A stretch of 64,000 nt of DNA, taken from the NCBI GenBank assembly GCA_012841925.1, contig DUTT01000052.1:1-64000 (forward strand). The letters run 5' to 3'. Shown in pieces: positions 15,579 through 23,899 of this stretch; within the stretch, counting starts at the first letter, position 1; each line of letters opens with the position of its first letter. Below the pieces are notes generated by a model. It did no database searches. It saw nothing but the letters and a program-made list of their open reading frames with translations, and was not told where the DNA came from. The position numbers and the translations under genes are program-made. The stretch is from Clostridiales bacterium. Its GTDB lineage: Bacteria; Bacillota; Clostridia; Peptostreptococcales; Anaerovoracaceae.

Positions 15579-18401
15579 TTACGCGTCGGGAGATGACTTT
15601 CGAATGTCGACGAGATTGGAGTGCTGCGGATTTCCTTTCGCGATCGGTGTGGGCTTGTGGGTAAATGTAAGCACGTTGATGCTCCCCCGCACATCGACGC
15701 CCTTCTCGTCCGGCTTATACCAGCCTCCCTGGCTCATGGCACAGACGCCTTTCATGATGCGCGTCGTCACTTTAGCAGGGATGCGCACCGTGCCGCGATC
15801 GTTGAATACTTCCACCAGGTCTCCATCCTGTATCGAACGTTCGTTCGCATCGTACGGATGCATCCATACAGCAGGCGGATCGAGCTCTTCCATGAGCGGA
15901 TTCTGATCGTGGATCGAATGGCAGCGCCTCTTCGTGTGATAGCCCACCATTTGAAGCGGGTATTTCGCCAAGAGCGGATCTTCCGGTCCTTCGGTGAGCA
16001 GGAAGTGAATGGGAACACCGCCAATTTCCTCCGGATTGTCCAGGTCGTACAGACGCTTCGAAAAGATTTCTATTTTCCCGGAAGGCGTATTGAACGGAAT
16101 GCCCTGTTCGATGTTGTCGCGGAACGGCACGATGCATTCGTTTTCCTTATACATATAGCCGCCCTTTTTCTTGAAGGTCTCCCAGTCGGGCAATTCGGTT
16201 TCGCGCGTGCGCAGATCTTCGTAGCACGTCTCCGCCCAGCCGGCGGCATCTTCGTGTCCGTCCGTAAATTCGTCGTACAGGCCCAGATGCCGGGCAATTT
16301 CCTTAATCCACAGGTATTCGAACTTCGACTCGAATACCGGCTCGATGGCTTTATCGCAGTACAGCACGTAGTCATCGGTCGCCCACACATTGGGAATGGT
16401 CGCATTTTCGAACAGCGACGGCGCCGGAAGCACGTAGTCGGCCCACCTCGCAGAAGGTGTCATAAACAAATCCGACAGCACGATCGTTTCGCACTTGGTC
16501 GTGTCGCTCAAGATGCGCTTCGTATCGTTGATATCCGAATGTTGATTGATCAGGACGTTGCTGGACATGTTGAACAGCAGCTTGATACCGCTGGGCATGC
16601 GATCCATGTTTTTGAGGCCGTCTTCCCGCGGAGTCATCTCCTGGGGAAGGTCGATGGCTTTCGACCACAGAAATACAGGGATTTCGCCTTTAAACGGATT
16701 TTCCGGCTTGTATATTTCGGGCGGCTCCTCGTGACCCTGCGGTGTAACGGTTCCGGAAGCCCCTCCGCCCGGCACGCCGACGTTGCCCGTCATAGCCGCA
16801 AGAGCGATGGTCGCCCGGATGGCGTTTTCGCCGCCGGAAGTCCTTTGAATACCCAGACCCGGCAGAATGCAGGCCGGTTTCGCCGTCGCGTATTCGACGG
16901 CCAGCGCTTCGATCACATCTGCGGGGATACCGGTGATGCGTTCCGCCCACCGGGCATCCTTTACGATACCGTCCTTGAGACCGAACAGGTACGAATGGTA
17001 GCTTTCGCCGGCTGGAACACCTTCCGGCATGTGCTCTTCGTCAAATCCGACGCAGAACCGGTCCATAAATGCCTGATTCTGCAGACCTTTGCTGAAAATA
17101 ACGTGCGCCATCGCGTTGGCCAGCGCGATATCACCGCCCGGTTTAATCGGAATCCACTGATCCGCCATGGACAGCGCCGATTCGCTCTGCCTCGGGTCGA
17201 TGACGATGATTTTAACGCCCGCTTCCTTCGCTTTCATCAGATAATAATTTCGAAATGGTCCGATGATTGTCTCAGCCGTGTTGTGACCCCACATGATGAT
17301 CAATTTCGAATTCATCACGTCGGATACATGGCCGGCGCTGCGCAAATCTCCGAGCACATACGGCGTAATGTAGTTGGAACACGCGCTGCTGTAGGAGTTG
17401 TAGTGCGCTAAAAATCCGCCCTGCTGAATCAACAGCCTCTTGATGCAGTGATCGCCCCTCGTCACCGTACAGGTCCCGGTGCCGTAGATGACATAGCGCG
17501 ATGCGGGTCCGTACAGTCGCATCGTTTCGTCCATTTTAGCAGCGATTTCCTCCGCCGCCTGTTCCCACGTAATTCGCTCGTATTTGCCAATTCCGCGATC
17601 TTCCCGGCGCTTCATGGGATAGCGAAGCCTTCTGGACGTCAGGAACGTGTGACGGTATCCCCTGCCCCTCGGGCAGGCGCGCAGATGGAGAGGATCCTCG
17701 GGATCGGGTTCGGCCGAATCTAAAAACAGCACGCAGCCTTCCTGCACGATCGTCTCCAGCTTGCAGTTGCCTCCGCAGTTGTTGACACCGGCAGTTTTGA
17801 CAGTCCTCGCCGGCTCGACCGGTATTTCTTCGTTTCTCTCCCAGGAAGCGCTGTCGAACGATGCGACAAGATTCTCTGAATTGTCGACAGGATCTACATC
17901 TCTGCGCACAAAACGCTTCAACTGATCGCAGACATCCAGCACATCCTCGTGAATATCGGTAATGCGCCCTATAGCTTTACATAATTCTTTTACGGTATCC
18001 AATAAGAATTCGTCGATAAACTGTTCGATCGCTTCGTCGCAATCTCCCCCTGAGCGTTGGCTGCACACCGTCAGATATTCGATAAAACGTAGCTGTTCGC
18101 CGATAAAGTCGGCAGGGTTGCCGTCCATGCGTACGGGAGTGTATCCATATTTCTTATAGAATTTGATGACCGAAAGCGTCGTGTCATCGAGCAGAATATC
18201 GCCTTTTCCCTTGCAGGCAGAAGCCCACAGCGGAATGTAGATGTCTGCATCCGTTCCCTTAAACAGATCGTCATAGGCCTGCTGCTGCAGATCGGAAGGC
18301 TTTCCGGCCTGTTCCCGGTCGGATTTCCACTGCTCCAGATCCTCAAAAAACATCCGCAGCATGTGCGCATGATAGATTTGAGACGCATAGCTGTTGTTCA
18401 T
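15579..18401 (-). CDS. DmsA-like molybdopterin oxidoreductase with N-terminal TorD-type chaperone domain
   Basis: 940 residues in one uninterrupted frame. Residues 1 to ~165 look like a TorD/DmsD maturation chaperone: helical, with FYKKYGYTPV and the family motif PADFIGEQLRFIEYL (96-110). After a linker (about 166-204) comes a DMSO-reductase-family catalytic subunit close to E. coli DmsA: RACPRGRGYR, RLRYPMKRREDRG, ITWEQAAEEIA, FNMSSNVLINQHSDIN and the C-terminal GGWYKPDEKGVDVRGSINVL. The likely Mo ligand is Ser338 in HYNSYSSA, as in DMSO reductases; there is no Cys or selenocysteine. Of the four Cys ligands of the first [4Fe-4S] cluster, only Cys209, Cys213 and Cys243 are present; the first is Gly205. 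No Tat signal, so it should act in the cytoplasm. Substrate unknown. ATG overlaps the flavoprotein stop (ATGA). Confidence 0.88.
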   Translation of the reverse strand: MNNSYASQIYHAHMLRMFFEDLEQWKSDREQAGKPSDLQQQAYDDLFKGTDADIYIPLWASACKGKGDILLDDTTLSVIKFYKKYGYTPVRMDGNPADFIGEQLRFIEYLTVCSQRSGGDCDEAIEQFIDEFLLDTVKELCKAIGRITDIHEDVLDVCDQLKRFVRRDVDPVDNSENLVASFDSASWERNEEIPVEPARTVKTAGVNNCGGNCKLETIVQEGCVLFLDSAEPDPEDPLHLRACPRGRGYRHTFLTSRRLRYPMKRREDRGIGKYERITWEQAAEEIAAKMDETMRLYGPASRYVIYGTGTCTVTRGDHCIKRLLIQQGGFLAHYNSYSSACSNYITPYVLGDLRSAGHVSDVMNSKLIIMWGHNTAETIIGPFRNYYLMKAKEAGVKIIVIDPRQSESALSMADQWIPIKPGGDIALANAMAHVIFSKGLQNQAFMDRFCVGFDEEHMPEGVPAGESYHSYLFGLKDGIVKDARWAERITGIPADVIEALAVEYATAKPACILPGLGIQRTSGGENAIRATIALAAMTGNVGVPGGGASGTVTPQGHEEPPEIYKPENPFKGEIPVFLWSKAIDLPQEMTPREDGLKNMDRMPSGIKLLFNMSSNVLINQHSDINDTKRILSDTTKCETIVLSDLFMTPSARWADYVLPAPSLFENATIPNVWATDDYVLYCDKAIEPVFESKFEYLWIKEIARHLGLYDEFTDGHEDAAGWAETCYEDLRTRETELPDWETFKKKGGYMYKENECIVPFRDNIEQGIPFNTPSGKIEIFSKRLYDLDNPEEIGGVPIHFLLTEGPEDPLLAKYPLQMVGYHTKRRCHSIHDQNPLMEELDPPAVWMHPYDANERSIQDGDLVEVFNDRGTVRIPAKVTTRIMKGVCAMSQGGWYKPDEKGVDVRGSINVLTFTHKPTPIAKGNPQHSNLVDIRKSSPDA

Positions 18402-19597
18402 TTAGAAACCCCTTCCCTATTAATCCCCAATATCTCCTCTTTTAATCCCTGTGCTCTCGTCAGATTCCCGATGATCGTAGCCCCGACCAGTTTTCCGTCG
18501 ACGTAGAATCGCTTCTCGTAGGACTGCAGGTACTTCGGATTGACCCCGTAGTGCTCGGGATGCATGTTGTCTGTGATTTCGGTTTCGTACACAAGTTCCG
18601 GATTTTTCCCCGTGTCTCCGGTTGCAAAGATTGAAATCTCATCGGTGTTGAGCGTCATGGACGAGTCGATGACACCCATGGACACCCGGTCGCCTGCAGC
18701 GTTTTTGCCGGCAGCAATTCCCTGTTCGGTGGCCTGCGACCAGAGGGCATAGTTCGCACCGTTGTATTCGCAGCAGTCTCCGCAGGCGTAGACATCCGGT
18801 GCGGATGTTCGAGCAAACTCGTCGATGATGACGGCGCGGCCGCACTCGATGCCGGCTTCCGCCGCAATGCCCGTATTTGCGCGGACTCCGGTCGACACGA
18901 CGACGAAATCCGCCGGGAATTCCCGACCGTCCGCAAGGACAACGCGTTCCACGCGACCATCCCCTGCGATTTCCTGCACGGCCACGTTCGTATAAATTTC
19001 AAAAGACTGAATCGTATTTTGCAGCGTATTAGCGGTGTCTTCGTCGAGCAGTCTCGGCATCAGCACCGGCAGCGCTTCGAGCACGACGACCTGAATGCCG
19101 TACTTTGTCAGTTCGGCAGCGGTCTCGAGTCCGATGACACCTCCGCCGATTACAACGGCGTTCTCTGCGTCGACGCTCATGCGCTTGAGGCTGTAGATAT
19201 CGTCGAATGTGCGAATCGACGTAACCTCTTTGCGGTCGCTCCCCTTGATCGGCGGGATAAAATTGGATGCTCCAAGCGCATAGATGCACTTATCGTAGCG
19301 AAACTCCTGTCCGCCGCAGCGCACGGTCTTCGAGTCTGTGTCGAGTCGCTCCACTGCCGTATTCAGGAGCACATCGATGCGCGCCTCTCTGTACCAGGAC
19401 TCAGGATACAAAATCGTTTTCCTGTGATCGTACGTGCGAAGAGGGGTCTTGGTGAGCATCGGTCTTGAATACGTCAGTTCCGCTTCCTCCGATATGATGA
19501 GAATGCTCCCTTCGGGATCTGTTTCGCGAATGGATTTTGCTGCTATAAAGCCCGCATTGCCGTTGCCCAGCACAATGTAGCGATAGTGATTATTCAC
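18398..19597 (-). CDS. NAD(P)H-dependent FAD oxidoreductase (NirB-N/rubredoxin-reductase type)
   Basis: 399 residues from a GTG start with AAAGGAGGG upstream. Two dinucleotide folds: FAD-binding VLGNGNAGFIAA at the N terminus and NAD(P)-binding VVIGGGVIGLETAAEL near residue 150, plus the FAD motif VYACGDCCE and a C-terminal domain of the type seen in NADH:rubredoxin reductases (EKRFYVDGKLVGATIIGN). Related to the N-terminal part of the nitrite reductase large subunit, without the siroheme or [2Fe-2S] parts. Encoded between the ferredoxin and molybdo subunits with 8- and 4-base overlaps, it is probably the electron entry point of a soluble reductase complex. Confidence 0.9.
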   Translation of the reverse strand: MNNHYRYIVLGNGNAGFIAAKSIRETDPEGSILIISEEAELTYSRPMLTKTPLRTYDHRKTILYPESWYREARIDVLLNTAVERLDTDSKTVRCGGQEFRYDKCIYALGASNFIPPIKGSDRKEVTSIRTFDDIYSLKRMSVDAENAVVIGGGVIGLETAAELTKYGIQVVVLEALPVLMPRLLDEDTANTLQNTIQSFEIYTNVAVQEIAGDGRVERVVLADGREFPADFVVVSTGVRANTGIAAEAGIECGRAVIIDEFARTSAPDVYACGDCCEYNGANYALWSQATEQGIAAGKNAAGDRVSMGVIDSSMTLNTDEISIFATGDTGKNPELVYETEITDNMHPEHYGVNPKYLQSYEKRFYVDGKLVGATIIGNLTRAQGLKEEILGINREGVSK

Positions 19598-20159
19598 GCA
19601 CAGACCCTCCTTTTGCAGCCGCTTTCGGCAATTTAATCGTAAGCGACGGTTTTGTCTTTTCCGCGTCTTTCAATATCGAAATCGCGTTCATATCCGTTCC
19701 GTATTCTTTCTGCAGTTCGTCGAGGTCGCCAAATTTGAGCGAATGCGTCGGGCAGGCCGCCACACAGGCCGGTTCTTTCCCTTCGTTCCTCAAATCGATA
19801 CACGCGTCGCATTTCTGCCCCATTCCGTGTACCTTGCTGAACGAAATCGATCCGTATGGACAGTTCCACAGACACGTGCCGCAGCCGATACAGATTCCGT
19901 CGTCGTGTTGAACGGTGCCGTCTTCAGCCACATGCATCGAACCGGTCGTGCACGTTTCGACGCAAATTGGATTTTCGCAGTGGTTGCAAGCACCGCTAAA
20001 GTGATGATAGACCGGTCCATCCTCGCTCTCCAGGATGACCGTATCCACCCTTCGGAAGAACTCTCCCGCCTGCAGACCCTTCTTGTCCTTGCACGCTACC
20101 TGGCATGCGCCGCAGCCAAGACATGTGTTCATATTAAAAAAGAATCCCAATTTCCCCAT
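19590..20159 (-). CDS. DmsB-like ferredoxin subunit with four [4Fe-4S] sites
   Basis: 189 residues. Four cysteine groups in DmsB order: CLGCGACQVAC, CNHCENPICVETC, CIGCGTCLWNC and a spaced CDACIDLRNEGKEPACVAAC. Carries electrons between the flavoprotein and molybdenum subunits encoded after it. A DmsC-type membrane anchor is not encoded nearby. The start is only 26 bases after the ruvX stop, with AGAGAGGG as ribosome site, so it is probably read from the ireB promoter. Confidence 0.92.
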   Translation of the reverse strand: MGKLGFFFNMNTCLGCGACQVACKDKKGLQAGEFFRRVDTVILESEDGPVYHHFSGACNHCENPICVETCTTGSMHVAEDGTVQHDDGICIGCGTCLWNCPYGSISFSKVHGMGQKCDACIDLRNEGKEPACVAACPTHSLKFGDLDELQKEYGTDMNAISILKDAEKTKPSLTIKLPKAAAKGGSVRE

Positions 20160-20185
20160 CGTGTTAATCCCTCTCTTTTTAGTTC

Positions 20186-20629
20186 CTATCTGCCCTGCGG
20201 ACAGTTGCGGATTTGATCCATGTAACTTTGAAGAATGACGACAGCCGCCTGCTTGTCGATGAGCCCCTTGCGTTTTTTACGCGATACATCCCCCTGAATC
20301 AGTACATCCTGTGCGATTTTTGTTGAAAACCGCTCGTCATGCAGGATGACAGCCATCGTTTCTCCGGTGCTTCTCAACTTATTTTCCAGCATGGTCGCAA
20401 ACTGTCGCACTTTTTCGGTCTGCGGGCTGTCCTCACCGGAGAGCCGAAGCGGAAGCCCTACGACGAACGCTGTGCAACCGTGTTGCTTTCCGATTTCGAT
20501 TATGCGGTCGGCATCTTTGCGAATACCCACTCGTTCGAGCGCAAAAAGGCCGTGTGCAGCCAACAAAAGACCATCGCTCACCGCGATTCCGATTGTTTTA
20601 TCGCCCACGTCCAAACCGAGAAGTTTCAT
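20186..20629 (-). CDS. ruvX: Holliday junction resolvase-like RuvX (YqgF)
   Basis: 147 residues, RNase H-like fold. LGLDVGDKTIGIAVSD at the N terminus contains the first catalytic Asp; VVGLPLRLSGEDSPQTEKVRQFA and the closing DKQAAVVILQSYMD with the last catalytic Asp are family-typical. In E. coli the enzyme works on the 5' end of pre-16S rRNA; a resolvase role was proposed earlier. The alaS-ireB-ruvX order is standard in Bacillota. AGGAG precedes the ATG. Confidence 0.95.
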   Translation of the reverse strand: MKLLGLDVGDKTIGIAVSDGLLLAAHGLFALERVGIRKDADRIIEIGKQHGCTAFVVGLPLRLSGEDSPQTEKVRQFATMLENKLRSTGETMAVILHDERFSTKIAQDVLIQGDVSRKKRKGLIDKQAAVVILQSYMDQIRNCPQGR

Positions 20630-20647
20630 TTAGCTCCTATGGTTAAC

Positions 20648-20667
20648 CGACCGGCGGATGCCGGTCG
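20648..20667. other. hairpin in the ireB-ruvX gap
   Basis: Seven-base-pair inverted repeat CGACCGG / CCGGTCG with a 6-base loop and no T tract. It may mark an RNA-processing point or weak attenuator between ireB and ruvX. Confidence 0.4.
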
Positions 20668-20673
20668 AGTTCG

Positions 20674-20922
20674 TTATTTTTCCAGAAATGTCCTGAGCAG
20701 TTCCTCCACCAGATCATCGCGCTCGATGTGTCGTATCAGATTGCGCGCGTTGTTGTGCCCCGTGATATAGGATGGGTCCCCGGATAGAATGTAACCGACC
20801 ATCTGATCGATCGGGTTATACCCCTTTTCCTCCAGCGCTTCGTGCACGGCCTTCAGAATCTCTTCTGTCGTCTTCTGCTCGAATTTTTCGGAGCTGTTGA
20901 ACAGTATGGTATTTCTTTCCAC
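20674..20922 (-). CDS. ireB: IreB family regulatory phosphoprotein (UPF0297)
   Basis: 82 residues, very conserved family: [31 protein letters not shown], then [18 protein letters not shown]. In Enterococcus the homologue is a substrate of the Ser/Thr kinase IreK and lowers cephalosporin resistance; its role elsewhere is less clear. Start is GTG 20922 with a strong GGAGGAGGG site. Own promoter upstream. Confidence 0.95.
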   Translation of the reverse strand: MERNTILFNSSEKFEQKTTEEILKAVHEALEEKGYNPIDQMVGYILSGDPSYITGHNNARNLIRHIERDDLVEELLRTFLEK

Positions 20923-20961
20923 TGAAACCCTCCTCCTTTTCCTTTGATTCGGTATACAGCT

Positions 20962-20990
20962 ATTATACTAGAAATTGCGCTGTAGGACAA
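20962..20990 (-). promoter_or_regulatory. SigA-type promoter of the ireB-ruvX-molybdoenzyme operon
   Basis: On the minus strand: TTGTCC (20990-20985), 17-base spacer, consensus TATAAT (20967-20962). It lies between alaS and ireB. No other promoter is visible before the terminator at 15542, so five genes appear to depend on it or on read-through from alaS. Confidence 0.82.
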
Positions 20991-21015
20991 GGTGTTTATC
21001 CCACAGAACACGCAT

Positions 21016-23655
21016 CTACCGCGACCCGGCATCGCTCCCGATCAACCGTTTTGCCTCTGCAAAGGCTTCGTCGATCCGCGAGAAGTCGCCGATCCCCGCC
21101 TGTGCCATGTTCGCTTTTCCTCCGCCTCCACCGCCGGCTGCGCGCGCAATATCCTTGATCATCTTTCCGGCGTGATAGCCTTCGTCCATCAGCGCATCCG
21201 CAACGGATACGATGAGCGAAGCTCCTTCGTCCTTCTGAGCTGCGAGCACCGCAATGGCCCGTTTTTCGCGCTGCCTGATCTCATCGGACAGCACGCGCAG
21301 CTCTTCGACGCTTGCCGGTCCAGTCGCTCCCAGAATCAGCTTAACGTCGCCGATGATTTCGGCGTTTTGAATCATATCGTCCAGGCTGGAAACGGCGGCA
21401 GCCCGCTTGCTGCTGTCGAGTTCTTTCCGCAGGGAGCGAGTCTCCTCCATCAGCTGTTCCGCTTTGTAAACGATATCGTTTCGGTTCGCTTTGAGCGCAT
21501 CGGCCATTTCGCGCACCAGTTCTTGCTCGCTGCGGAGTAAAACGGATACCGCTGCCCCCGTCACGGCTTCGATCCTGCGAATTCCGGCGGCCACGCTCCC
21601 CTCCGACGTAATGCGGATCGATCCGATCTGCCCCGTGTTGTCCACATGTGTACCGCCGCACAGCTCGGCGCTGAACTCGGGGATGGAAATAACGCGCACG
21701 GTCTCGCCATACTTTTCGCCAAACAGAGCCACAGCACCGAGCTGCCTGGCTTCGACGATGGGCATGATCTGCTTTTGCACCTGCTTAAAGGCGAGTATTT
21801 CGCGGTTGACGATATCTTCGATTTCCTGTATCTGCGCCTGGGACAGCGATTCGTAATGCGTAAAGTCAAAACGGAGCAAGTCGGGCATTACGTACGAGCC
21901 GGATTGTTCTACATGAGCGCCCAGCACCTGCTTTAACGCTTTGTGAAGCAGATGAGTCGCCGTATGGTTTCTCGCAGTCGCATTGCGCCTCAGCTCATCG
22001 ATCGATACCTGCGCCTCGCCGACCGAAAGCGACCCGGCTTCGACCCGAACTTTGTGTGCGTGCACCTGCTTAATGTGCACTGTGTCGAGCACCTCGGCCC
22101 GGGCATCCGCTGTCTCAATCCGGCCGCGATCGCCGATCTGCCCGCCTCCCTCTGCATAAAACGGAGTGCGGTCCAGGACAACCACGCCCTCTTCCCCTTC
22201 TTCCAGCGAATCGACGAGCCGACCGTGACGAATCAGTCCGAGTATGTTTGCCGCAATGCTTTTCTGCTCATACCCTACGAATACGGTATCCGGAAATGCC
22301 GTGTACGCTTCTTCGTTTTCACTCCATCCGTTACCGTCGTCCATTTTTCGGGCTGCGCGCGCCATATCTCTCTGCTCGTTCATCCGCCTGTAGAAACCTT
22401 CTTCGTCGACGGTGCACCCCTTTTCCTCTGCGATTTCCCTCGTCAACTCCGGCGGGAATCCATATGTATCGTATAATTTAAACAGCTGCTCACCAGTCAG
22501 CTCTCCGCTGCCGCTTTTTGCGTTTTCAGCGATGTACTCGTCCAGGATATCGGATCCCTGATCGATGGTCTTTGCAAACTTCTCTTCTTCGACCGAGATG
22601 ATTTTTCGTATGTGGTCGTAACGCTCCTCAAGCTCCGGGTAGGCGCTTTTGGATATCTCTACGACCGTTGCGGATAAGTCGGCGAGGAAGGGCTGCCGCA
22701 AGCCGAGAAGCCGGCCGTGCCGTGCCGCCCGACGCAGCAAGCGGCGCAAAACATATCCCCTGCCCTCATTGCTCGGCATGATGCCGTCGGCGATCATAAA
22801 GCTGACCGCGCGCACGTGGTCGGTGATGACGCGGATCGATACATCGTCTTCTCCGGCCCCTTCCTTGTACTCGCGCCCCGTGATGCGAACGACCTCATCC
22901 AAAATCGCGCGAATCGTGTCGACGGCGTAGATGGAATCCACATTCTGCATGATGCACGCCAGCCGTTCCAACCCCATGCCGGTATCGATGTTCGGATGTA
23001 CAAGCGGCACATACGAGCCGTCCTCCTGCTTATCGAACTGTGTAAATACGTAATTCCAGAACTCAAGATACCGGTCGCAATCGCAACCCGGCCTGCAGTC
23101 CTCCTTGCCACAGCCGCGCTCTTCGCCGCGGTCAAAATATACTTCTGAACACGGCCCGCACGGACCTGTACCGATTTCCCAGAAATTATCTTCTTTGCCG
23201 AGGCGCACAATTTTTTCGGCCGGCATATCTACGACTTCGCGCCACAGATCAAAGGCTTCGTCGTCTTCCTCATAGATGGTAGCCCACAGCTTGTCTTCCG
23301 GCATACCCAGCACCTGAGTCGCAAATTCCCAGCCCCACTGGATGGCTTCGCGCTTAAAATAGTCTCCAAACGAGAAGTTTCCAAGCATTTCAAAGAACGT
23401 GGCGTGACGATCGGTCCGCCCCACGTTGTCGATATCGCCGGTTCGTATGCATTTCTGACACGTCGTCATGCGCTTGCTCGGCGGCGTTTCTGCGCCGGAA
23501 AAATACGGCTTCAGCGGCGCCATACCGGAGTTGACGAGCAGCAGGCTTTTGTCTTTTTCCGAAACGAGCGGAAAGCTGCCTCGCGGATAGTGTTCTTTGG
23601 AGACGAAAAAGTCCTCAAACATGGTTCTCAATTCGTTGACGCCTCTGTATTCCAT
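21016..23655 (-). CDS. alaS: alanyl-tRNA synthetase
   Basis: 879 residues from ATG 23655, which has TAGGAGG 7 bases upstream; an in-frame start six codons earlier has no such site. Class II catalytic core (GSFPLVSEKDKSLLLVNSGMAPLKPYF, ATFFEMLGNFSFGDYFK), the editing domain with HTATHLLHKALKQVLG and CGGTHVDNTGQIG (zinc-binding His and Cys), and a C-terminal DHHA1 domain with the glycine-rich RAAGGGGGGKANMAQAG. Charges tRNA-Ala and clears Ser/Gly mischarging. Controlled by the T-box described at 23672-23864. Confidence 0.97.
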   Translation of the reverse strand: MEYRGVNELRTMFEDFFVSKEHYPRGSFPLVSEKDKSLLLVNSGMAPLKPYFSGAETPPSKRMTTCQKCIRTGDIDNVGRTDRHATFFEMLGNFSFGDYFKREAIQWGWEFATQVLGMPEDKLWATIYEEDDEAFDLWREVVDMPAEKIVRLGKEDNFWEIGTGPCGPCSEVYFDRGEERGCGKEDCRPGCDCDRYLEFWNYVFTQFDKQEDGSYVPLVHPNIDTGMGLERLACIMQNVDSIYAVDTIRAILDEVVRITGREYKEGAGEDDVSIRVITDHVRAVSFMIADGIMPSNEGRGYVLRRLLRRAARHGRLLGLRQPFLADLSATVVEISKSAYPELEERYDHIRKIISVEEEKFAKTIDQGSDILDEYIAENAKSGSGELTGEQLFKLYDTYGFPPELTREIAEEKGCTVDEEGFYRRMNEQRDMARAARKMDDGNGWSENEEAYTAFPDTVFVGYEQKSIAANILGLIRHGRLVDSLEEGEEGVVVLDRTPFYAEGGGQIGDRGRIETADARAEVLDTVHIKQVHAHKVRVEAGSLSVGEAQVSIDELRRNATARNHTATHLLHKALKQVLGAHVEQSGSYVMPDLLRFDFTHYESLSQAQIQEIEDIVNREILAFKQVQKQIMPIVEARQLGAVALFGEKYGETVRVISIPEFSAELCGGTHVDNTGQIGSIRITSEGSVAAGIRRIEAVTGAAVSVLLRSEQELVREMADALKANRNDIVYKAEQLMEETRSLRKELDSSKRAAAVSSLDDMIQNAEIIGDVKLILGATGPASVEELRVLSDEIRQREKRAIAVLAAQKDEGASLIVSVADALMDEGYHAGKMIKDIARAAGGGGGGKANMAQAGIGDFSRIDEAFAEAKRLIGSDAGSR

Positions 23656-23671
23656 GATTATCCTCCTAAAC

Positions 23672-23700
23672 AAAAAGCCCGCCCCACATAGGGACGAGCT
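23672..23700 (-). terminator. regulated terminator of the alaS T-box
   Basis: Ten-pair stem between 23691-23700 and 23676-23685 (two G-U pairs), 5-base loop, then five Ts on the minus strand (23676-23672). It ends 16 bases before the alaS start. Confidence 0.88.
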
Positions 23701-23864
23701 ATTCTCGCGGTACCACCCTAATTACCCCGGATTCGGGATCTCTCATCGTTGTTCAGGCTCCGAGACGGCTTCGTCCGTTCACCTGCAGAGGGCTTCCACC
23801 ACTCCCTCTTCTCTTGGCCAGGCGTGCACGGCTTACTACTTCTCATCGACACCTTATTAAAGTT
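23672..23864 (-). ncRNA. T-box leader of alaS
   Basis: Transcribed 5' leader of alaS. The invariant T-box AGGGTGGTACCGCG reads on the minus strand at 23719-23706, which pairs with the acceptor end of uncharged tRNA and forms the antiterminator. Upstream stems occupy about 23864-23725, and the competing terminator lies at 23672-23700. Uncharged tRNA-Ala should allow read-through into alaS. I could not fix the specifier codon with confidence; alanine is inferred from the downstream gene. Confidence 0.93.
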
Positions 23865-23870
23865 GAGCTC

Positions 23871-23899
23871 ATTGTAGCAAAGCCGCAGGCAATTGTCAA
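23871..23899 (-). promoter_or_regulatory. alaS promoter
   Basis: TTGACA (23899-23894), 17-base spacer, TACAAT (23876-23871) on the minus strand: a near-consensus SigA promoter. The -35 hexamer contains the TGA stop codon of mnmA. Confidence 0.9.

Noticed and set aside
15391-15906. Open frame beginning in the AT-rich gap
   Set aside because: It runs through a strong terminator hairpin and then along the antisense strand of the molybdoenzyme gene.
15621-17411. A 596-codon open frame on the plus strand opposite the molybdoenzyme gene
   Set aside because: It mirrors codon structure of a well-supported gene on the other strand, has no recognisable domain, and no ribosome site. Similar long shadows occur opposite the recombinase (12349-13554), the radical SAM gene (26552-27688), alaS, recA and polA (41966-43279).
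15579-18401. Selenocysteine enzyme such as formate dehydrogenase
   Set aside because: The frame has no internal TGA, and the Mo-ligand position is Ser within a DmsA-like YSSA motif.
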